A stretch of 31,971 nucleotides of DNA. It comes from BA4 sp044376575. Its GTDB lineage: Bacteria; Bacteroidota; Bacteroidia; CAIKAF01. The stretch lies in NCBI GenBank assembly GCA_044376575.1, contig JBILKR010000020.1, positions 1 through 31,971 on the forward strand, in the 5' to 3' direction. Position 1 is the stretch's first letter; each line of letters opens with the position of its first letter. A program made the position numbers and the translations under genes. The notes under the pieces were generated by a model. The model had not been told where the DNA came from. It made no database searches and saw only the letters and a program-made list of their open reading frames with translations. Shown here piece after piece: positions 8,017 through 15,557 of this stretch.

Positions 8017-8946
8017 TTAACTTGGTTGTAAAACAATTTCATCAAAAGTAAATACGGGACCCAGATTACGTTTAGAAAAATATTCTTTCGCTTCAGACAT
8101 TTCTCTGCAGGTGAACATTGCAACATCTCCACCCCAGGCACCCAGTGATTTTATACAATATGGATAATCACTGAATAGTGAATCTTTAATCGCAGGCATT
8201 TGCAATACCGATGACATAATGGATTCATGTTGAGTTAATAAGTCTTCGATTTGATCGATGTTTTGTGCCTTGGATATGTTTTCTGTAATTGATGAAATGG
8301 AGTGAATAATAGAATTATCGTATTTTGAATTTTCATTAAAATATTTCATGGATGTACGAGAATTCATTTTCTTTCCAAGGTATACAAATCCAATCTGCGA
8401 AGTAAATGGCGGTAAAAAATTTACCTGACGAACTATTTTTTCTTTTTCTTTTAACTGGTAAAAAAAAGGTCCTTTTGCTTTTGCTGCTGCGATATCATAA
8501 CCTGACCCTCCAAAGGTTTTTTCAAGTAATTCAAATGGATCAGCACCTGACCATTCTGCCAACATGGAAACGAGTGTAGAACTACTTCCTATGCCCCAGT
8601 TTAATTCAAAATCAGCATCAATTTCTACATGCGTTTCAACACCTCGTTGTAAAAAATCCGGATTTAATTTGCGACAAACAGCGAGCAAATTTTGAAGCAT
8701 TGAAGAAATATTTTTATCATTTGTTTCCTCCACTTGAAAATCATCAGTATCCATTACGCACTCAAACCAAATATTATTATTCGAACGGCTTTGCCATACT
8801 AACAGAGGCTGTTGATTAGTTGTAGTTGTAACCGTCATTTGCTGCTTAAACCTGAGAGGAACCGCTAATGCCAATGCGCCTTTCAACACTAGGTATTCTC
8901 CTGTAATGAGTAGTTTAGTTTGGGCAGAAAATGTTTCTATATGCAT
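8017..8946 (-). CDS. GYDIA-family GHMP kinase; candidate phosphomevalonate kinase
   Basis: A 309-residue GHMP-fold protein with an N-terminal substrate strand KLLITGEYLVLKGALALAVP (11-30), the phosphate loop NWGIGSSSTL (116-125), and the family-defining GSGYDIAAA at 147-155. The Bacteroidota GYDIA kinase family has no agreed function. Here it sits inside the mevalonate operon, between HMG-CoA reductase (7-base gap) and diphosphomevalonate decarboxylase (29-base gap), and no other gene in the block can phosphorylate phosphomevalonate. I infer that it is phosphomevalonate kinase. The SGYDIA segment matches the position of the SGxD motif in phosphomevalonate kinases, with Asp151 a possible catalytic residue. 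The fold and family are clear, but the substrate is inferred from context. Confidence 0.85.
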   Translation of the reverse strand: MHIETFSAQTKLLITGEYLVLKGALALAVPLRFKQQMTVTTTTNQQPLLVWQSRSNNNIWFECVMDTDDFQVEETNDKNISSMLQNLLAVCRKLNPDFLQRGVETHVEIDADFELNWGIGSSSTLVSMLAEWSGADPFELLEKTFGGSGYDIAAAKAKGPFFYQLKEKEKIVRQVNFLPPFTSQIGFVYLGKKMNSRTSMKYFNENSKYDNSIIHSISSITENISKAQNIDQIEDLLTQHESIMSSVLQMPAIKDSLFSDYPYCIKSLGAWGGDVAMFTCREMSEAKEYFSKRNLGPVFTFDEIVLQPS

Positions 8947-8953
8947 ACCTAAA

Positions 8954-10294
8954 TTATTCTACTGAACTGCTAATATTTCTTTGTGATTCCAAAAATTCAC
9001 GTACAGAATTAAATGAAACTTTATTTGTTTTAAAAAATTCAATCGCTACATTTTTTTCTGCATCAGTAGCAGAGAAATGATTAAGAATGTTGAGCAAATG
9101 CATTTTCATATGTCCCTTCTGAATGCCTGTTGTAGTAAGCGATTTAAGTGCTCCGAAATTATTCGCTAATCCCATCGTCGCGGCAATCATCATTAATTCA
9201 TTTGCTGATGGATTACCTAGCAATTCCATGCCACGTTTTACCAACGGATGTAAACTTGTTAATCCACCCACTACACCCAGCGCCATAGGCACTGTTAATG
9301 AAAACCTGAATATTCCATCTTGAATAGAAACCTCTGAAAGACTGGTATAACGTCCATTTCTTGAAGCATAAGCATGTCCGCATGCCTCAACTGCACGAAA
9401 ATCATTTCCGGTAGCAAGCACAACTGCATCAATGCCATTATATATTCCCTTGTTGTGCGTTGTCGCACGATGAACATCTACCTCTGCCACTTTCACCGCC
9501 TTTTGAAATTTCCACGCAAACTCTTCTGGCGTTAACCCATTTTCAAACATTCCCAAATCAGCAATTGGACACTCCACCCAACTTCTCACAATACAATCCG
9601 GCGTATAATTGGATAAAATACTCATGATGATATGCACCTTTTTTTCTTCATCTGAAAATGAAGGATGACCTGCAATCCAATCTTTTAAAATCATTGCAAA
9701 CTCTTCCAGGCATGAATTGATAAAGTTTGCACCCATAGAATCACAGGTGTCAAAAGATACTTTTAACTGATAATATCCGGGTTCAAATGCGGTCATATCC
9801 ACCCACTCAATATCCAGTATTCCACCTCCACGCTGACGCATGTTTTGAGTGATATGCTGAGTTTCTTCAAGTAATCTTTCTTTTAACTGACTTAATCCTG
9901 CAGTGAATTTTGTTTTATCTCCATGCCAAATAAAATGGACCTGTCCAATCTTAATTGTATTCAATACTTCTGAATGGAAACCTCCTTTATCAGCCCAAAA
10001 TTTTGCACTCTTTGAAGCAGCTGCAACTACGGAGCTTTCTTCAATCACCATGGGAACCATGTAAACCTTCCCGTTTAATATTACATTCGGAACAACTCCA
10101 AAAGGAAAATAAAAATTGCTGATGGTGTTCTCGCTGAACTCATCAAACTTTTTTTGGATGTCTGCTTTGGAATGCCAATAGCTTTTTAACTCATCAATCA
10201 CCACATGTGGTTGATCAAAATGAGATGCTACGGCTTGAATCTTTTGTTCTTTGGTAAGTTTTGAAAAACCAGGTATAAGCTTAGGTTTATTCAT
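8954..10294 (-). CDS. mvaA: Hydroxymethylglutaryl-CoA reductase, class II type
   Basis: Reduces HMG-CoA to mevalonate, the committed step of the pathway. The 446-residue soluble protein has no membrane domain and resembles class II (bacterial) enzymes. Visible landmarks are FPFGVVPN (63-70), PMVIEESSVVAAAS (81-94) with the catalytic Glu, CDSMGANFIN (184-193) of the dinucleotide-binding region, NKGIYNGIDAVVLATGND (281-298) with catalytic Lys282 and Asp298, GVVGGLTSLHP (340-350), and the flap motif GHMKMH (394-399) with catalytic His395. Class II enzymes work in the degradative or biosynthetic direction depending on the host; the operon argues for synthesis here. It follows the isomerase gene by 9 bases. 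Confidence 0.94.
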   Translation of the reverse strand: MNKPKLIPGFSKLTKEQKIQAVASHFDQPHVVIDELKSYWHSKADIQKKFDEFSENTISNFYFPFGVVPNVILNGKVYMVPMVIEESSVVAAASKSAKFWADKGGFHSEVLNTIKIGQVHFIWHGDKTKFTAGLSQLKERLLEETQHITQNMRQRGGGILDIEWVDMTAFEPGYYQLKVSFDTCDSMGANFINSCLEEFAMILKDWIAGHPSFSDEEKKVHIIMSILSNYTPDCIVRSWVECPIADLGMFENGLTPEEFAWKFQKAVKVAEVDVHRATTHNKGIYNGIDAVVLATGNDFRAVEACGHAYASRNGRYTSLSEVSIQDGIFRFSLTVPMALGVVGGLTSLHPLVKRGMELLGNPSANELMMIAATMGLANNFGALKSLTTTGIQKGHMKMHLLNILNHFSATDAEKNVAIEFFKTNKVSFNSVREFLESQRNISSSVE

Positions 10295-10303
10295 TCCGAT
10301 TCA

Positions 10304-11314
10304 TTATTTAATTTTTAAAAATGCATTTGCCAGTTCCAATCCTTTGATCTGAGATGCAATATAATTGTGTAGCCCTTCGTAATCATGTTGAGCGTATGTT
10401 AACATAGCAGATGCCTGCCCATAAACTGCAGGTGTATTTATTTTTTGAGTGAAATAGTAACCATCTAAAAAATTCTTTACACCACCGGAAATAATAACTT
10501 GACTACATAGCGCACCTGATGAAAGTTCATTTAGAATAGCATTAGAAAAAAGAACCATTTCCTCTGCATTATGACCTATATGCGCCAATGGCAAGAATAT
10601 ATCTTTATATTCAGGAGTTGACCGCAGCAATTCAAGCATAGCAAAATTGGTTCCTCCATGAGCCCCAAAATCAATCGCCTGAATCGGTAATTGAAATAAT
10701 TCTTTCAGGCTGTGATATCCCATTCCCTGACCAACTTCTTTAACAATAATAGGATAGTTGGCATGATCAATTACTCTTTTAATCGTCTCTAAAGGAGGAT
10801 GTTTAAATCGGTCGCCTTCCGGTTGCAACCATTCCTGCATTGGATTCACGTGTATGATTAATCCATCTGCACGAAGTTTTTTTATTAATTCATCTACTTT
10901 ATAGAGTTGTTGGTGTTGAATAAGTTCTTCCAGCTGAGCAATACCCAGATTGGCATAAAAAGGCTGGGCTTCTCCTATAGTATCTCTCAGGTCAAAATCT
11001 TTTAAATAGGTATCATCGTTTAAAATAATACGGCATGATCCAAGTCCCATCCCTAATCCGAATTCATTGCAAGCTTTAGCAAGGTTATGATTAATAAGAT
11101 TCGCCTTGGCTGTTCCACCGGTCATACTTGAAATCCAGATTGGAGATCGCATCGTTTTATTTAGAAAAGAAAACGGTTTCAATGGCGCGTCAGGATGAGC
11201 AGATAAAAGAGGCTCATATAAAAATCGCCCATCAACATTCATCACCTGCGATTGAAAAGCCAGATCGATATGATGACTTTTTCTTGATTCTGTAAACGAT
11301 AACTCTTCTGACAT
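10304..11314 (-). CDS. fni: Type 2 isopentenyl-diphosphate delta-isomerase
   Basis: An FMN- and NAD(P)H-dependent TIM-barrel enzyme that interconverts IPP and DMAPP. The 336-residue protein carries the type 2 signatures: RKSHHID at the N-terminus (11-17), MTGG (64-67), GLGSCR (90-95), ANLG (121-124), IHVNPMQE (154-161) including the conserved Gln160-Glu161, PEGDR (165-169), IVKEVGQGM (190-198) and GAHGGTNF (217-224). A TTG two codons upstream (11320) is open, but I choose the ATG at 11314 because it fits the family start. It is the first gene of the mevalonate operon, with its start about 107 bases from the divergent ACMSD gene. Confidence 0.94.
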   Translation of the reverse strand: MSEELSFTESRKSHHIDLAFQSQVMNVDGRFLYEPLLSAHPDAPLKPFSFLNKTMRSPIWISSMTGGTAKANLINHNLAKACNEFGLGMGLGSCRIILNDDTYLKDFDLRDTIGEAQPFYANLGIAQLEELIQHQQLYKVDELIKKLRADGLIIHVNPMQEWLQPEGDRFKHPPLETIKRVIDHANYPIIVKEVGQGMGYHSLKELFQLPIQAIDFGAHGGTNFAMLELLRSTPEYKDIFLPLAHIGHNAEEMVLFSNAILNELSSGALCSQVIISGGVKNFLDGYYFTQKINTPAVYGQASAMLTYAQHDYEGLHNYIASQIKGLELANAFLKIK

Positions 11315-11421
11315 ACGCAATAGGTTATGAGTGTAAAAGTAAGAACAAATACCAGATGATTCTCATGATAAAGGGCAGCGGAATGGAAGAATTTAATATT
11401 TTTACGAAAATTTTTACTTCG

Positions 11422-12432
11422 ATGCTGAAAATCGATATGCATACGCATATTCTCCCGAAAGAGATTCCCAATTTTGCAAAGAAGTATGGCTATGATGGAT
11501 TTATAAGGTTACATCATCATCGCGAAGGGTTCGCACGCATGATGCAGGGAGAAAAGTTTTTTAGGGAGATTGGAGAAAATTGCTGGGATCCAAAGGTTCG
11601 CATTGAAGAATATGCTCGATATAAGACCTCGGTTCAGGTAATTTGTACAATTCCCGTGATGTTTTCATACTGGGCTAAACCATTGGACGGACTTGATATT
11701 TCAAGATTTTTAAATGATCATATTGCGGATATAGTTGCTCAACATCCTAAGAACTATATTGGATTAGGAACCATTCCGATGCAAGACACGTCGTTGGCAA
11801 TCAAAGAACTGGAGCGAATAAAATACGAATGTAAATTTCCGGGTATTCAGATTGGATCCAATATCAATGATAAAAATTTAGGAGAAGAAGAACTATTTCC
11901 CATATTTGAAGCTTGTGCAGAATTAGACCTTGCAGTATTTGTTCACCCATGGAATATGATGGGTCAAGACCAAATGGGAAAATACTGGCTTCCTTGGCTT
12001 GTTGGTATGCCTGCAGAAACTGCACGTGCGATGGCCTCTTTAATATTCAGTGGAGTGTTGGAAAAACTTCCTCAACTCAGATTATGTTTTGCACATGCGG
12101 GTGGATCATTTATTCCAACCATTGGAAGATTAGAACATGGATACAATTGCAGACCTGATCTTGTAGCCATTGATAATCCAGTTAATCCGCGGAACTATCT
12201 GGGTAAATTCTGGATTGATTCTGCCACGCATGATCCGGAACTTTTACATTACATTCTCACTAAAATTCCTTCATCGAAAATTTGTCTTGGATCAGACTAT
12301 CCATTCCCTTTAGGTGACCTGGAAATCGGTGCTTTCATAGAGAAAATGGGACTTACAACAGATACTGTCGATGATATTTTCAGTAATGCCGCTTTGTCTT
12401 GGTTGAAACTATCCAAAGAAGATTACATCTAA
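11422..12432 (+). CDS. 2-amino-3-carboxymuconate-6-semialdehyde decarboxylase (ACMSD)
   Basis: Zinc amidohydrolase-fold decarboxylase of tryptophan (kynurenine pathway) breakdown. It removes CO2 from ACMS and so diverts it from spontaneous closure to quinolinate. The 336 residues align along their full length with animal ACMSD as I remember it. Metal ligands are His7 and His9 (DMHTHILP), His175 (FVHPW), His225 (FAHAGG) and Asp292 (GSDYPFP). The segments ENCWDPKVR, VPVMFSYWAKP-like, KYWLPWLVGMPAET and RPDL are family signatures, and Arg48 and Arg236 fit the substrate-binding arginines. An ATG 66 bases upstream is open, but the ATG at 11422 gives the family start MLKIDMHTH. It ends 3 bases from the convergent S8 protease gene. 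Confidence 0.92.
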   Translation: MLKIDMHTHILPKEIPNFAKKYGYDGFIRLHHHREGFARMMQGEKFFREIGENCWDPKVRIEEYARYKTSVQVICTIPVMFSYWAKPLDGLDISRFLNDHIADIVAQHPKNYIGLGTIPMQDTSLAIKELERIKYECKFPGIQIGSNINDKNLGEEELFPIFEACAELDLAVFVHPWNMMGQDQMGKYWLPWLVGMPAETARAMASLIFSGVLEKLPQLRLCFAHAGGSFIPTIGRLEHGYNCRPDLVAIDNPVNPRNYLGKFWIDSATHDPELLHYILTKIPSSKICLGSDYPFPLGDLEIGAFIEKMGLTTDTVDDIFSNAALSWLKLSKEDYI

Positions 12433-12435
12433 TCT

Positions 12436-15366
12436 TTACAACTTAATAAACGTCTTATTTCCCCAACGAAAACCTGACTTACACGTGAGTAAATATGATC
12501 CTGGAGCAAGAGAGGAAATATTTATAGATGTGATCCCATCCGATAAATTTTCATCTAACAATATAATACGTCCGGCTGCATCAAGGATTCTTACTTCATG
12601 AATAATTTCATCTGTTTGAAGAAGTAAAAGTTGTTCCGCAGGATTCGGATATAAAGAGAAATTAATTAAAAGATGTTCTTCAACAGATACATCAGAAATA
12701 AAACTTTCTGAGATCGATGTGCAACCAATATCATCAACATATACTACATAGTAAACACCGCCCTGAGTTGGAGTAAAAGTTTGACCTGTTTCTCCAATAA
12801 TCGGTCCATTCGCATCGTACCACTGATTACCCGTAGGGTAAGAAGAGGAATAAGTTGAACCCACCTGAGTAACAATAGGTGCTGATGGTGCAGGATAAAT
12901 GGTAACATAATTATCAATATAGAGTGTATCTGATCCCATAGGTCCTGTAGCAATCAGTGTAACATCAAATGTTCCTGTTGCATTATATGAAATTACTGGA
13001 TTTTGAGATGTTGAAGTTGAAGGTGTACCTCCTTCAAAAGTCCAGTTAAAGATATTTGCATCCGTGCTTAAATTGGTAAATGAAATAGAATTGTTCTGAC
13101 ATTCATCTGTAGTAGCAATTAAGTCAGCCACTGGCGGAGATGACGGAATATTTGCACATACCCCTGACAATTGGATATTATCAATATATACATTATTACC
13201 ACTATTATTCTGTACTTCAAATTTTATCTTCACATCCGATTCACCGGAATATGCATTAAGATTAATATTAAAACATCCGGGTGTGGCATCTACAAAACAC
13301 CAGTCGCTTGATGAAGATGGTGTAAAACTTGAATTCAAAATAGAATTGGTGGCGAAGGTTCCTGTTCCGTTTTCAGCTACTCGCAATAGCGATGCCCATG
13401 TATTGCCCCCATCAGATGAAACTGATACCCACAGCGAATCCCGTACAGTGTTAACTCTTCTGCGGTGAGCATGTTCAAATGACAATTCAACATTAGTGTA
13501 ATAACTCATATTTATTGAAGGAGAAATCAGCGCGTCAACTGTTGGCGAAGCTGTTTGATTATTAAAAATATTCACTCGTGCCGATTTATTTCCCGGCGTA
13601 TTTCCTGCAACAGAAACCACTTCCCAGGTATTAGTATTGTCAATATTTTCAACGCTCCAGCCGGAAGTCGTAAAATCTCCTGATTCAAAAGTTTCCTGAT
13701 AAAATGAAGTTACAGAGGCATTATTTACAGAGATATATCCAGACATTAGTAAAGTATCTGATCCAAATGAATTATAAGCAATCAGGATTACGTCATAATT
13801 TCCTAATGTAGGATAATTTACCGTTGGGTTATTTGCTGAAGAAACAGATGGAACTCCACCTTGAAAAATCCACTGAATAGAATCAACCTGTCCTAATGTA
13901 TTATTTGAAAACTGAACATTTATACCAGGGCATCCGCTGATGTTCGACGCATTAAAACCCGCTGATGGAGGAACATTCACGGTGCAAACATAGGTCTGAA
14001 CTTTTTGCAATGCTTTAAATGCATTCAATCTCCCCTTACTTGAAGTTGTGGTTTGCATAGAAGCTATAGAATCCACTCCGGTAAGTAAAAAATTACGCAT
14101 AGCCAATGCAACTGCCGATGGATTTTGTTTATAATCGGTAATTAATTGATCACATGCGCCGGCATACATTAAACCGATAACGCCTGCAACATGTGGCGTT
14201 GCCATGGAAGTACCGGTTAAGCTGCTATATCCGCTTCCTGTTACAGTATTATTTACCTGAGTTCCCGGTGCGCCGATATCAATATGCGTATCTCCAAATC
14301 CTGCGCCTGTATTTCTTGTATCTGTTCTGGTGGTATTTGTAACACCAATCATAAACAAGCTAGGACAAGTACTTGGAATATCACCCTGAACATCCACATC
14401 AATATTGAGATTGGGTCCGGCGCCCGCACTTAGTACACCCACAGCACCAAGTGTATCATAAAATGCACACCAAATCGGGAAGTTGGCCGGGTTCCCATAA
14501 TCAACCCCAAACGAAGAATTGGTAGCAACCACAAAAGCTCCTTTCGCTCCGTTTGTTGTATTATACATTTCACGCATGGCAGCGGCATAGGCATAAGCGG
14601 CAACAACTGTTGCTTCGTTGCCACTCGATCCGGCAATGGGTAAGATTTTTACATTCCAGTTTACACCGGCAACACCGGTTGCATTGTTTCCCTTTGCTCC
14701 AATAATTCCGGATACATGTGTACCATGCTGATCAGAAGGGAGGACACCGTCATTTTGATAAGCATCCCAACCATTAATATCATCAATATATCCATTCAAA
14801 TCATCATCAATTCCATTTCCGGCAATTTCGTTTGTATTAACAAAAAAGTTCGCTTGTAGATCAGGGTGATTTAACTGAAAACCACCATCAATCACCGCAA
14901 CCACAATCTGATCATTCTGAACAGTTAAACCACCGGTTGTAATATCCCAAGCTTCAACGGCATCTATATCTGCATCAACAGTTCCGCCACTTTGCCCTGT
15001 ATTGTTCAAGCTCCATTGTGTTGTAAAATTCGCATCGTTAGGTGTTGCACGCAGCTTTACTTCATGATTGGGTTGAGCATGCGCAACCATTGGTTGACTT
15101 TTAATCTGCTGAATAAACTCCAGAGTTGCATCTGATGAAGAGAGATATTCAATTAACCAGATATTATATCGAACAGAAAGAGGTCTGTTTATATGTATTG
15201 CCCCTTGAAATTGCTGTTGATTTAATTGAGTCATTAACTTTTCAATTTTTTCTCCGGAATGAAGCATCACTATGGCCTGATTAGAAACAAAGGCTTCCTG
15301 AGCAAATGATTGAAAAGATGATATAAAAATGACGATGAGAAAAGTAAAAACAGAAATAGATTTCAT
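12436..15366 (-). CDS. Secreted S8 (subtilisin-family) protease with PKD domains and T9SS type A tail
   Basis: A 976-residue exported protease. Order: signal peptide (1-22), propeptide-like region (24-105), S8 catalytic domain (about 115-455), PKD domain (466-548), jelly-roll/MAM-like beta domain (556-735), second PKD (744-825), Ig-like spacer, and type A T9SS sorting domain (900-976) with LYPNPAEQ and a final TFIKL. The catalytic triad is Asp160 (VAVIDGG), His214 (QHGTHVSG) and Ser387 (GTSMATPH). The usual oxyanion AAGN motif is replaced by SAGAGPN (313-319), so the oxyanion residue is uncertain. It should cross the outer membrane by the T9SS and be anchored or released. It shares its PKD and jelly-roll modules with the M43 protease in this window. 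Confidence 0.93.
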   Translation of the reverse strand: MKSISVFTFLIVIFISSFQSFAQEAFVSNQAIVMLHSGEKIEKLMTQLNQQQFQGAIHINRPLSVRYNIWLIEYLSSSDATLEFIQQIKSQPMVAHAQPNHEVKLRATPNDANFTTQWSLNNTGQSGGTVDADIDAVEAWDITTGGLTVQNDQIVVAVIDGGFQLNHPDLQANFFVNTNEIAGNGIDDDLNGYIDDINGWDAYQNDGVLPSDQHGTHVSGIIGAKGNNATGVAGVNWNVKILPIAGSSGNEATVVAAYAYAAAMREMYNTTNGAKGAFVVATNSSFGVDYGNPANFPIWCAFYDTLGAVGVLSAGAGPNLNIDVDVQGDIPSTCPSLFMIGVTNTTRTDTRNTGAGFGDTHIDIGAPGTQVNNTVTGSGYSSLTGTSMATPHVAGVIGLMYAGACDQLITDYKQNPSAVALAMRNFLLTGVDSIASMQTTTSSKGRLNAFKALQKVQTYVCTVNVPPSAGFNASNISGCPGINVQFSNNTLGQVDSIQWIFQGGVPSVSSANNPTVNYPTLGNYDVILIAYNSFGSDTLLMSGYISVNNASVTSFYQETFESGDFTTSGWSVENIDNTNTWEVVSVAGNTPGNKSARVNIFNNQTASPTVDALISPSINMSYYTNVELSFEHAHRRRVNTVRDSLWVSVSSDGGNTWASLLRVAENGTGTFATNSILNSSFTPSSSSDWCFVDATPGCFNINLNAYSGESDVKIKFEVQNNSGNNVYIDNIQLSGVCANIPSSPPVADLIATTDECQNNSISFTNLSTDANIFNWTFEGGTPSTSTSQNPVISYNATGTFDVTLIATGPMGSDTLYIDNYVTIYPAPSAPIVTQVGSTYSSSYPTGNQWYDANGPIIGETGQTFTPTQGGVYYVVYVDDIGCTSISESFISDVSVEEHLLINFSLYPNPAEQLLLLQTDEIIHEVRILDAAGRIILLDENLSDGITSINISSLAPGSYLLTCKSGFRWGNKTFIKL

Positions 15367-15417
15367 ATCTGATTATTTAAGGAATGAAGATATAAAAAAA
15401 GAATTTTCATTTAAGAA

Positions 15418-15448
15418 CAATTTTATTATTTCAATTAAATTTAAACAA
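15418..15448 (-). promoter_or_regulatory. Candidate promoter of the S8 protease gene
   Basis: On the minus strand, a TTG (15446-15448) is followed after 20 bases by TAAAATTG (15418-15425), one mismatch from the Bacteroidota -7 consensus TAnnTTTG. This predicts an untranslated leader of about 45 bases before the ATG at 15366. The 191-base gap is strongly AT-rich and holds no gene. Confidence 0.4.
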
Positions 15449-15457
15449 TTGAGAATA

Positions 15458-15482
15458 TCAAATAATCTTGTGATTATTTTGA
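15458..15482. repeat. Inverted repeat between CHU_C and S8 protease genes
   Basis: AAATAATC (15460-15467) and GATTATTT (15472-15479) pair perfectly around a 4-base loop TTGT, and allowing one bulged T extends the stem by two or three pairs. It lies 75 bases past the stop of the CHU_C gene and just upstream of the candidate S8 promoter. It could be a weak transcription stop or an operator. There is no clean T-run on the minus strand, so I do not call it a terminator. Confidence 0.4.
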
Positions 15483-15557
15483 TTGACTAATTTATTATAC
15501 AGTTGGATTAGTTAAGTAAATTATATATGATTGATAAAAAGATATGAATAGTATGAA

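Noticed and set aside
11356..11421. Longer ACMSD start at 11356
   Set aside because: It adds 22 residues unlike the family; the ATG at 11422 gives MLKIDMHTH and the same 336-residue length as animal ACMSD.
15367..15557. Small RNA or small gene in the gap between the CHU_C and S8 genes
   Set aside because: The gap is AT-rich with one short hairpin and a candidate promoter; I see no convincing coding frame or structured RNA.
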